64,000 nucleotides of DNA from contig VWZL01005037.1 of NCBI GenBank assembly GCA_013396915.1, forward strand, positions 1,409,140 through 1,473,139, read 5' to 3'. Origin of the DNA: Stercorarius parasiticus (taxonomy: Eukaryota; Chordata; Aves; Charadriiformes; Stercorariidae). Shown piece by piece: positions 41,084 to 51,224 of the stretch. Position numbers and translations under genes: made by a program. The notes under the pieces are model-generated. The model was not told where the DNA came from, did no database searches, and was given only the letters and a program-made list of their open reading frames with translations. Each line of letters begins with the position of its first letter. Position 1 is the stretch's first letter.

Positions 41084-41260
41084 AAGGGGTTGCCGTAACA
41101 TTCTAGTCCATTGCCTTTCGCATTCTTTCCTATTTTATGTTGGATTGTTATGTGGCCCAGGTTGCCATGTGGTCCAGGTGTTAAGGGGTTACCATAACAT
41201 TCTGGTCCATTGTCCTTCACATTTTTTCCTGTTTTACGTTGGGTTATTATGTGGCCCAGG
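41084..41260 (-). repeat. Imperfect 99-bp tandem repeat inside the LTR
   Basis: Two copies of a 78-base segment (41084-41161 and 41183-41260) start 99 bases apart and share long blocks such as GTGGCCCAGG at their ends. They differ by about 12 substitutions. Tandem repeats in the U3 region are common in retroviral LTRs, where they often act as enhancers. That role is inference here. The repeat also makes the minus-strand frame 41050-41361 look internally repetitive, which is not evidence of a gene. Confidence 0.85.
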
Positions 41261-41559
41261 TGGTGGGAAATCGTGCCAAGCACCGAGTGGCCTAAGGCAG
41301 GGAGGGGTTGCACCCCCCCATCAGCCATGAATCTCCTTCTCTTGGAGTTCATCATCCCCACTTAAGATCTGCCAGGCAAGGAGTGCTCACACAAATCACC
41401 CTTCTTCAGTACAGCCAGGGAAATTAGATAGCTTAGGCTGATCGTCTATTCCACTTCTCAGCTGTTACTGCAGCAATCCTGCTTCTCCGGGTCACTTGGA
41501 CAGATTTTAAGCTTTGCATATAATTGTTGCAAAAAGTCATTCTACACTGTAACAGTATA

Positions 41560-43367
41560 AAGCAGTACAAAAATAACTACATATTAACTGAATCCATAGC
41601 TGGCCCTAACTAGATAGGAAGCTAAGTATCAATAAGTATCAATATGTTCACTATCCCAGATAAGAAACATATTAGGATCACTGCCTGGTCAGCAAACACT
41701 GCCAGGTGGGGACAGAGAGGACACTGACTTTCCTTGGGACAGGCTGGTCCTCCACGTTGCACTATCATTGTTTTCATTCTCTGCTTTCTTCCTAAAAAGG
41801 AAGTGGTCAATTCTTCCTTTCTTCTTAAAAATAAGTTTTATTGCATTTCCATGTTAGATCTTTTCCTCTTGAATTCGTGACCTGCTATCTATGATATCTC
41901 CATAATTACACTTAACAAATTTGTACTTTTCTCACTTTGCGTGGCTTTATCTCAAGTACTTTCTCACTCCTTAACAAGAATTTTCCCACTGTAACTGATC
42001 CGAGTTCGCACAGCTGGGCTGGACTAAAAAGCCTTGAATCCCAGCTGAACCCGGAGGCTGAGGGTGCAGGAGTTGGGAAGCTGACCCACAAACCTTTCTA
42101 GGAGGAAGCCCAAAAGCTAGTCCAGATCTCTGAAATATTTATGTCCCTTGCTGGTAATCACCTGTGACTTTAGCAAGATGTTTTCAGCTGCCCTAGCCTC
42201 TGTATCACAATGAATCAGAGTAATGACATTTAAGATCTCAAGCTGGAAAGCATGACTAAAGCCCTGTTACTGACACGTGCCACTCTTCACAATATAAATT
42301 CAAAGTTTCCTGGAATATCTCCATTCTCAAATATTTGTTTTTATACACACCGGTGAAAAATCAACTATATTTCTGAAACTGAAAGCCTTGATGAACAAAG
42401 ACATCACTAATCAGCTCTGAGCTTTTTCAAGATCAAATGAGCTTTTACTAGAAGAAAGTTTTTTCTCAGAACTGAAAAGTGCAATTACATTCGTAGGAAA
42501 CGGAGTTGTTTCAGCATCATTGCCCTCCTCCTGCCTGTTTGCAATACCAGATGGAGAATTATTGGAGATGAAGGGATAGGGAGAGTGAGGGACAAGCTAA
42601 GGAGAAAGCAGGTAAGATTCAGTACACTTTTTAATACTGATAACACAGCTGCAGGCTGAACAGCTTATAGTAAACAACAGTATAGCAGTAAAAGTAGAAT
42701 ACAGTAGAAAAATAAGCAGCATGCGTTTCTCCACATAACAGCTTTGTTGTTGAAAAGAAACTAAATGTTTCAAAAGTGTTTCCCCTCAATGGAGTTGAAT
42801 TCAAACCTCCAGAATACACAGACCACAGCTGGAGGCCTGATCCAGACAGAAGTGTGCTATTAATCATCCCAGTAATAACTGTATCATTGAATCTCATTTA
42901 CAGAGTTTATTAAATTCCAAAATCTAGGGTCTGATAATATTTTAAATAATGCCAGTAATAAAATTTATGCTTCATTTGTATTAACCATAGGCCAACTTTT
43001 TTTCCTTATTCAGCCATATAGCCAAGATTCACATTTCCCAGTCTCTCAATTATTTCATAAATAAAAACTAGTGACTAATGACTAATACTCTGACTGTTAG
43101 CAGTTGTACCTCTGACATCTTGCTGCCCGTCCCAGCATTGTGGGTCTCTCATCATTTCACACCCGGCGCCTGTGATTGATAGCCAAGCTGTCTTTCTGTG
43201 GCTACAGAGGCATGGGAAGGCAGGGGAGGGATGGCTTGATGTGTGCACGGAACATCCCTCAACACAGGAGCAGAGACAACAAAACGGTGCCCACCCAAGC
43301 CCAGGAAATAAACAAACACAGGAGATGGGGGGACAAAACCAGGTCTAACCATATGTAGTACATGCTT
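41560..43367. other. Non-coding stretch between LTR and CR1
   Basis: Unique sequence with no recognised gene. Minor features are a direct repeat of AAGTATCAATA at 41625-41644 and 'aggcctgatccag' at 42833-42845, which matches the end of an old amniote palindromic repeat but has no visible partner. Confidence 0.65.
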
Positions 43368-43860
43368 TCATAGAATCATAGAATTATGCAGGTTGGAAGG
43401 GACCTTTCAGATCATCTAGTCCAACCATCAACCTAACTCTGACAAAAACCATCACTAATCTAAACTATACCTCTAAACACTATGTCTACCTGTCTTTTAA
43501 AAACCCCTAGGGATGGTGCCTCAACCACTTCCCTGAGCAGCCTGTTCCAATGCTTAGTAACCCTTTCAATGCAAAAATTTTTCCTAGTATCCAATCTAAA
43601 CCTCCCCCGGCGCAACTTGAGGCCATTTCTTCTTATCCTATCACCTGTTACTTGGGAGAAAAAATTGACCCCCACCTCTCTACAACCTCCTTTCAGGGAG
43701 CTGTAGAGAGCGATAAGGTCTCCCCTCAGTCTTGTTGAACCTCATAAGATTGGCCTCAGCCCATCGACGCAGTCTGTCCAGATCCCTCTGCAAAGCCTTA
43801 CTACCCTCAAGCAGGTCAACACTCCAACCCAACTTGGTGTCGACTGCAAACTTACTGATA
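43368..43860 (-). mobile_element. CR1 LINE, minus strand, internally deleted
   Basis: On the plus strand it begins with the reverse complement of the CR1 3' tail (TCATAGAATCATAGAAT) and the 3' UTR ('ggttggaagggacctttcag', 'atcatctagtccaacc'). It continues into the ORF2 C-terminus and ends near 43860 in the reverse-transcriptase active-site region. Read on the minus strand, the active-site segment [10 protein letters not shown] corresponds to the family's FADD box, with V in place of the first catalytic Asp. Shortly after, the frame MRFNKT joins directly to [14 protein letters not shown], a part that in full-length CR1 lies several hundred bases further on. An internal segment therefore appears to be missing, with the junction near 43728-43735. 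The copy is 5'-truncated and inactive. Confidence 0.96.
43460..43675 (-). pseudogene. CR1 ORF2 C-terminal fragment
   Basis: Seventy-one codons from the end of the CR1 reverse-transcriptase ORF remain open on the minus strand. They contain [11 protein letters not shown], then [17 protein letters not shown] and GVFKRQVD, the conserved C-terminal block of CR1 ORF2. The matching block in the plus-strand CR1 at 28.1 kb has P where this has the second L of NRLLREVV. The catalytic part upstream is damaged (FAVD in place of FADD, internal deletion), so no functional enzyme is encoded. Confidence 0.92.
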
Positions 43861-46800
43861 TATATTCATTTTAAGACACAGTCAGAAGTAATCATGACGC
43901 TTTGCTGAATTAAGTTAACAACTCATAAAGCAAGACTTTCGGACACTGTCCCCCAAGTTATCTATCAAAGATCCTTACACAATCATGGAAAGAATTAGGA
44001 CCATCAGAGTGGAGACAAAACAACCAGCAAACTGTGAAACTGGCTTCTTGTGTAGCCAGGAGGAGTTCCAGGAAAGAGCCTCCAGAAAACCTCCCCACGC
44101 ATGGGCTGGATAATAAAATCCGTTCAAAGGAAAGGAATTCCTAGGAACTAATGATATTAAGAGCTCAAAGACTCAGATCTTTGGAAAACAGAATAAGGAG
44201 TTGCAGATGGACTCATCTCCTTTCAGAATGCCCCTGTCTCTCCTCCAACACTGTTGCTGAGGTCAAGGCACAACCAGGAGAGCTGCGTCAGGACTCTGTG
44301 CAGGCAGTGACCCTGAAGAAATAAATTGTTTTAAGAAAGCAGAGACTGTCACACACTGAGCAGAAGGTGCAGGAGGTGAAGGCAAAGGCGCTGGTCTGAG
44401 GAGAACAGCGCTTGAGGTGCATACTCCTTTTGCACAGACTCAGTTTTCTGTCAGACATCAGCTTTGGTAAGTTCTCCCAGAAGCTGCCCTAAATCAAATT
44501 CCAGGACACATCAGTAATGTCCTGCACTTGATGCAGCCAAGGTCCCTTGGAACCATGCCCTGAAGTTACTCCACATGTTATCTATCGAGTTTCGCATCCT
44601 GGAGGAGAAACAGTGCTACTTTATCTGTGGCTAATCAAACAAATTGGTTCCAGAAATGATGGTCACCAGAAATGGATGTAGCACAGAGTGGCCGATGCCT
44701 CCTGTCTGATCACCAAACCTGTGAAAGAAGGAAATTAAAAGATGCAGATATAAGCATCTGCAGGGTTCTGAAGCGGGCAACCTAGATTCCACCTTCATCC
44801 CATTTTAGGAAGACAAACCTCTGTAGGAACTCAACTGCATTCCCTAACAGACCATAAAACATACATGATATTCCCCAGCACCAGCTGGCTCAGTAGGAAT
44901 GTTCAGTCAAGCTTCTCCCAGATAAAAACCAGCCATCCTCATTTGGCAGCATGAAAACACTGAACAGATTTCTGCAGACTCTTCTCTCTGAATCAGTACA
45001 CTGCAGACCCAGGTGGCACGTGAGCCTTGTCGAGATGTGTGAAAGTATTAGGTATTTGACATGACATCATCGTACTTCTGCATTTGAAACAGTGCTTTAT
45101 GAAAAGACTGGTTTTATACATTTTCTTTCAGCAGAGCTTATATATAAGCTGTGCTGCAGCAGGACAACATGCATACTAACTTGGGACTGGTTTCCAGTGA
45201 AATTACCAGAAATACTATTGTTCATCTCAAAGAAAGTGGGATCCTGATCATAAAACACTATTTTAAACTGAAAGGCTCTAGGGAAAACTTTCCAGAAAGG
45301 CTTTCTGGACTTTAAATTCTTCATGTGCAAACATAACACAGTGCTTGTAACATGGGCCAGTTACAGCTTCTTGGAGCTAAACCCAGGCACTGTCAGGCAC
45401 CAGACCACAGCAGCGCCGCTCGCCCTCTCACAATGGCTCTTGGACTAGATCAAGTTCCAGCAGCGCTGAGCTTCTCAGATGACAACTTGATGGCTAAGAA
45501 AATGCATCACTATACCTTCTTCCAGGAAGTCAGGGGTTGCCCCATTTAATTACTCAACATTTTGGCTAAACTGCTCTTCCCCAGACAACTTTAATCTTTC
45601 CCTACCGCTCAGATGTATTTATCACCTAAGACAGCATCTGGGTTTTGCAGCAGGAATGTTGCAACATCGCTGAGGTCATAGCTGATAGAAACCCCTGCTT
45701 GCTCACTGAAGTTCTCCATGATGGCTTCAAACAGAGTGTAAGTCCAGAAATGTGTTTTAATTATGACTTTAAAATAATTTTTAAAATGCAGAGGTGGTTG
45801 TGAAAAAGCTATGTCTCAAGAATAACTGTTTAACTTCATTCAGCAATGTATTGTCTTTCCTAAGTAGACCTCAAGATTAAAGAAGTAATGCAATAAAATC
45901 CAATTTGAGGGGGAACAGGTTTTACTAAGTTTTTTGCTAAAATCTCAAGGAGAAAAAAAAAAAGGAAAAATTGTCAGCACAGTAATTTTAATTTACCTTA
46001 CTCAGAGGTACTGACAGAGATCAGCCACCTCTGTTGTAACTCCTTTGTTGTGTGAAGCTTACTACTCAGTGAATGAATGGTATGAAAATGGTATTTAACA
46101 ACTGGCCTGGTAATGCAGTGGTGGAGAGCCACTACAAATACTGTTGCATTTATCTGATTGTTAAACTTCGAATTTTACAGTGTTCTCTATTTGCTGCTGT
46201 CTTTATTAGATGAGCTGAACTCATTTTATACTCACTTGTTAGAAATTTATTACGACATCTTATACATCTGTCGTTGCAAATTGTCCCTGTCCTTTGTGAG
46301 AATTCTGCAGCGTGGCCATTCTGTCATTTTCAGTACATGGTTATGTTTTCATCTGAGCATTTAATGTGAACTTACCTTTCATATTTTATTAGGACATTCA
46401 CATAGCAATTATTATGCTCATCTAATCACAGCTACATATCTAAGAAGTTGGATCAATTCTTCGGATAAAACATTTTTTAACTGCACAAAATGAGAATGAC
46501 TTGGAGCAGTGGAACAAACCTTAGAGAAGCACAGTGTAATAAGACATAAGAAGATCATCTGAAGCTATCATTACAACAAATAAACCATTTTTCCCCCCCC
46601 ATTGGGATGATCTAACTTGGACTTACTAACAAGCACTGCAGCAGCCAAGGCTCAGACTGAACTGCAGAGCAGTCACCCTAGCCTGGGTTAAACAAGGCTG
46701 GAAATTCAAATACCTTTTTTACAGCAGCAATCACAGCTTCCCAGGTTAATGGGTGAAGAAACTTAGAGTTTCAAACACCAAAAGTCATGGGAAAACCTAC

Positions 46801-47020
46801 TTAGCAAAATCCTCGATCAAGTTGCAAAAAAATACCATGGATCTGCTATTTATGAGCATCTGAGTTTGCACATTCCTGTAGGGTAGGTATAAGGTAGCTA
46901 ATGTTCACTGCGCTAAAGTAAAAAGATAAGCACATAGACACGTTTTTGTAAGTATAGCTTGCATTTTGAATATAAAGTATCAGTTTCTCTTTGGTAATTG
47001 TACGGATGTCTGCCCTTAAC

Positions 47021-47309
47021 CGCTGGAGATGAAGGATTGGCATTGTTATCTTTCAGAAGTATCATCAGATCTCTAATTAACTGTGCTGTCCAAGGATTTT
47101 GCTTTTCTACATCTAAGCCAAAACAGCAGGATCTCAAGCAGTCCTGCACTTCCTCATATCCTTCTGCTATAGCAACTGAACTGTACGACATAAAGCAAGG
47201 CTGCCATTTACACCACAGGAAACATCACTTCCTGCAAGACCATTCTTCAAAGCATTTCATTCCACCTCAAGACCATTTAATTTATGAGCTTTCACTTAAT
47301 CACAGTTCA
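47021..47309 (-). pseudogene. Candidate decayed exon or pseudogene (weak)
   Basis: On the minus strand a strong acceptor-like site (TTATCTTTTATTCCTTTGCAG, ending at 47310) precedes a stretch whose translation looks protein-like but is split between frames. The first part reads HKLNGLEVE, a stop, NALKNGLAGSDVSCGVNGS and LALCRTVQLL. After a one-base frame change it continues AEGYEEVQDCLRSCCFGLD and PWTAQLIRDLMILLKDNN. A weak donor-like GCG|GTTAAG follows near 47020. Two in-frame stops (one near the acceptor) and the shift mean it is not a functional exon as read. The helical, leucine-rich character recalls HEAT/ARM-type repeats, but I do not recognise the protein. Chance remains a fair explanation. 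Confidence 0.22.
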
Positions 47310-48970
47310 CTGCAAAGGAATAAAAGATAAATCCTAAAAAAAAAAGGTTAAAGTCCTGAAGGATTAGTAGATACTTCGTAGATTTGTAGATGCTCTGTTC
47401 AAAATCAGCTGATTAAGTAGACGCAGTTTCACATGGACACCAGAAGAGGAGAGGAGTCTTTTAAGTGATCTACTGTTCTTTCTGCACTATCTAAGGAAAA
47501 AAGCACCCCACCATGTTTAACAGCATCACTCCAAAGAAATTCAAACGGTTGAACCACAGAGGGCTAGCACTTACAAAACTAGACGGAAATCCAAATACGT
47601 GTTTTGCAGAGCAGCTTTGCAGCACTAACCACTCACTAAGGGGTGAACAAGTCTTGCTTTCTTTTCCTTCTGAAATGCAAACATTCTTTCCTTTTAAAGA
47701 GCGACACCAAAAAAAAAAAGATAAACAACCAAAAGAAAAAAAAACCTCCATTTAAAAAAAATATTTCCTTTTCTTATCAGCGGTAAGTCAGCACTAGTTA
47801 GCTTTTGCCACCTGTCATAGGCTGCCTTTGAAATAGGTACCTCCTCTCATGATGATTTGGAAATGCCAAAACAGAATCCTATATGTAAAGCCCAACAAGA
47901 ATATATCGGAAACCAGAGGTAGCAGCTTCTCCACTGTATTTTTCCTCAAGAGAGAATATTATTTTTCCATGACTAGGGAAATAGCAGAGCTCTATTTATC
48001 TTCTAGTGTTTGCTAAACAGACAGAAAGTCTCTTCCCTACAGAGATACTGGAGAATGAAAGGAATAATCCACCCGTGAAGCTGCAGCAATGACTTTATCA
48101 TAGCCCTTAGCTCTGCTGATCCCTTCTCCAGCTCCTGCTGGCTCACCCACGGCAACAGGGAGGACACTTCCTAAGTGCTGGACTCTGGCACACCTGAGCA
48201 TGAACCAGAAAGCTTTTACCTCTTCTCTCTCTTACCCATCTCTGTCCTACAAGGGACTTGGTTCTCTGGATTCAGACTAGGTCCCCAGAGGATAAGGTTT
48301 TCCCTTGTGATTACACTTCCTGCAAGTTGTTATCTTGCTGCAAAATATAAGGCAGAAAAGATGCCCCTTTCTTTGTTCCCAGGAAACTCACATACACAAT
48401 TTAATGAAAAAAATCAACAACCTACTACATTTCACATTTCTGATCTGTTTTTTCTTAAAAGAAAGTAAAAGGCACATACTGCGGCTTTCAGAAACAAAGG
48501 AAGCTGTCAGTAATAGCCATGCACAGTATTATTTCCAAGGATTAGCCTATTTGAGGCTTTATCAGGAAACTACATGATAATTAATTGGCCACAACACTGC
48601 GTTTTGAAACAGAGGTTGGATCATGTTACAAGAAGGAAAGCAGAGTTAGTTACTGCTCCAGAGAGCTCTTCAGTCAGTAGGAGACTTCAGATCCTTATTC
48701 CTTTAACATAAAACTGATTTCCCACAAGTTGTATATAAAGACTGTTCTGTGAAATTAGTGGTCAGACAGTATTTGTATGTCACATTGATATTTTCCAGAT
48801 GTAGAATTTGATATTCCCAAGAAAAAAGAAAAAAAAAAAAACAGCTAATTCAGGGGATTCTCAAAGTGAACCTCAGTGCTGTTTATTTTCTAACATCGTG
48901 TTCCTTTTGGCAATGCTAACTTAAACTCATAAACAATAGAGTTGTATCACAGAGAATGCAGCGTGCCCTC

Positions 48971-49027
48971 AACCACAACTGAAAGCAATAGGAGCAGAGC
49001 ATGCTGAGCACCTGGCAGGAAAAGCCC
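48971..49027 (+). repeat. Possible ancient amniote repeat remnant
   Basis: 'actgaaagcaataggagcagagcatgctgagcacctggcagga' (48978-49020) closely follows a common old reptile/bird repeat reading '..gaagtcaatgggagcagag.gtgctcagcacctggcagga'. Family not named. Confidence 0.4.
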
Positions 49028-50098
49028 TTAATTAGCACCATTTGGAAAGCCATAATATGAGATCACTCACTCTTGGCTCTTAAGAAAGAATATGAGGTGG
49101 TCCAGAACAGAAAATGTACCCAAATAAAATACATATGTTGACATATACCATTACTCTACTGATTTAAACAAAAAGGGTAAGAATTTTTTCTTAAAACCAT
49201 TCTAGAATTGTCCTATATTTTAGGTATAATTCATGTTTACCCATTAGCACAGATTCTGTGCAAACTATTTATATTCGGTTGTACAGATTAGAACCATAAC
49301 AAGAATTGGTAAGCGGGTCTCATTCTAGAAAAGCCATACTTGACATGACTGTCCTTTCAAAGTCAATGGCGCTGTTTATGCTCTTATGCAAGTAAGAGCA
49401 AGGAATACAGAATCATTTGCCGAGTCACTCTTTGCCTAAATGAAATGACCCTTTCTTGTTAAAGAGAAAAACAATTTGAAAGGAAGAAACAGTTTGAGGT
49501 AAACCATAAACAGACAATGTCTAGGATTTCTTCCTTGTAATCAGTTTGTAATTGCAAACTTCACAAACGTGACAGGCTGTTTATATTCTGAAGAAACCCC
49601 CTTCTCCTCTCTAGTGCATGGTATAGAATTCAGTGAGAGAAACTGCCTTTGATAGTTTCAGACCCTCTCTTCTACCACTTCGTATTCAATTGCGTGTTAT
49701 TAGCATTGAGTAACCACTTTCCATCCTTTTGCTGAGACCGTTTATCTCTCCTTTTAGCCAGAGCTCAACTTCTTCCTCAGGAATGCAGCACACCACAAGG
49801 CAGAAGTTACACGCAAGCATTCATCGTGCTCGTTTAAGTGTCCGCTGTTTAGTTCCAGCCGGGAAAACCCTACATTTCATTCAACTTACTAATGCATGTG
49901 TGTTGTATGAAAAACAGTTAATATTTCTTCAAGGCTAAGAAAACTGAAGTGATTCTAAAATGATGGAACAGAAATAAAACTTGCTGTGATTGCCTACGGC
50001 TTTTAAAAAATCAATTTGCAGTACTTGTCATTAATAACACCTCTCACTGACATAAAAGAGGGATTTTTTTAGAAAAAAAGTTTCACATAGGTTTTTCA

Positions 50099-50170
50099 AA
50101 TTACGTTTTCTAAGAGGAAACAGAGGACCAAAGAAGCGACTCCAACCTCACACCTCAGTTTTTATCAGCT
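50099..50170 (-). repeat. Possible MIR-like remnant, reverse orientation
   Basis: 'gttttctaagaggaaacagaggaccaaagaagcgactccaacctcacacctcag' (50105-50158) aligns in order with the reverse complement of a MIR tail and core ('attttacagatgaggaaactgaggcacagagaagtgacttgcccaaggtcacac'). Diverged. Confidence 0.35.
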
Positions 50171-50965
50171 CTTCTTATTAATGTTGTCCAGTGCCCATTT
50201 TGTTGCTAATACTCTGAAATGACAATGTAAACGCACACAGGGTCGTCCTTTAAAGTAAAAATGCAAGTATAGGTAAGTCAGTTCAGCAAACGATAATTTC
50301 AAAGTGTAAAATGTAACAATCTTAACAAGCAGCCTGCTCCTCTAGAACGCTGAATCTATTCAACCTCCAGAACACCACCACTAAAAAATCCATCTTAAGG
50401 ATCCCAGCAAGAGGCTCCCCACTCCTATTCTGAGGGTTTTCTGGGTATGTTTTGTGTTTGGTTTGGGGTTTTTTTTGAAAAAGTTATCTATAACCAAATA
50501 TAGCATGATTCTAATAGCAATCAGGAATACATTTGTCGTTGAATCCAGTCTGGGAATGCACTTTTCATAAAAATATTTCCAACCTGATTTATCACTGCCT
50601 TACTCACTAACTCAACTACTGCAGAAGTAGGAATAAAGCAGGACTCTGAACACCATCATCTTCGAAATCTCAGTACTGCTTCACTGACTTACTATCATGA
50701 GATACTCACAGACCTTCCTAAGAGTCAGCACAACAGTGAACACACTAGGAGACAGCACTGACAAACCAGATTTACTTCTGAAAACCACATAAGGATGAGG
50801 AAAGGGGGGAGAATGGTAAACATCAACAGTTACATCATGAAAGAAAGCAGTTACTGGATCTATAAAGTGATCTTACTGGAGAAGCACAGACACACTGTAT
50901 TCACTTGATCTCTTCCACAGAAAGAGTATGTGGGAAGGACAGTCAACAATTCGTTTATAAGAATT

Positions 50966-51004
50966 CTTCACGTTACTCGTGAAGTTAAAAAAAAAAAAAA
51001 AAAA
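50966..51004 (+). other. 7-bp hairpin followed by an A18 tract
   Basis: CTTCACG (50966-50972), loop TTACT and CGTGAAG (50978-50984) form a perfect stem, followed after TT by 18 A (50987-51004). On the minus strand this is a T-run before the hairpin, so it does not match an intrinsic terminator order on either strand (the plus strand has A rather than T after the stem). Confidence 0.8.
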
Positions 51005-51200
51005 GGTGGATAGTGGAAAAGCTGTGAATGGTAGAGAAGTTTTATGTATTATAGTCACGTTGCTGGAAAACCATGACTAATCCAGGGTCCTCCGGGCTAT
51101 TTACCGAGCAATCCATTAACTGCTGTTAATTTTTATCTTGCAAATAAATTATTTTCCTATATAAAACAGGGAAGCAATTGTGCTTAGACCTGGAAAAACT

Positions 51201-51224
51201 CACACACGCACACACAGAGACACC
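51201..51224 (+). repeat. Short imperfect CA repeat
   Basis: CACACACGCACACACAGAGACACC, an interrupted dinucleotide repeat. Confidence 0.85.

Larger units (their letters stand above)
40626..41554 (-). mobile_element. Probable solo LTR of an endogenous retrovirus
   Basis: Read on the minus strand, the 929-bp segment starts TGTTACAGTG (at 41554) and ends TTTCTGA (at 40626). It is flanked on both sides by the same 5 bases, GTATA on the plus strand (40621-40625 and 41555-41559), consistent with a target-site duplication. Five bases suits class III (ERVL-like) elements. On the minus strand a TATA-box-like CTATAAATA lies at 40861-40853. An imperfect 99-bp tandem repeat lies in the presumed U3 half (41084-41260). 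No gag, pol or env sequence is present, which is usual for a solo LTR left by recombination between two LTRs. The final dinucleotide is GA rather than CA, one base off the TG...CA rule, so exact ends remain uncertain. The family is not named. Confidence 0.5.

Noticed and set aside
41050..41361. Minus-strand frame with an internally repeated peptide
   Set aside because: The repeat comes from the 99-bp DNA tandem repeat inside the LTR, not from a protein repeat.
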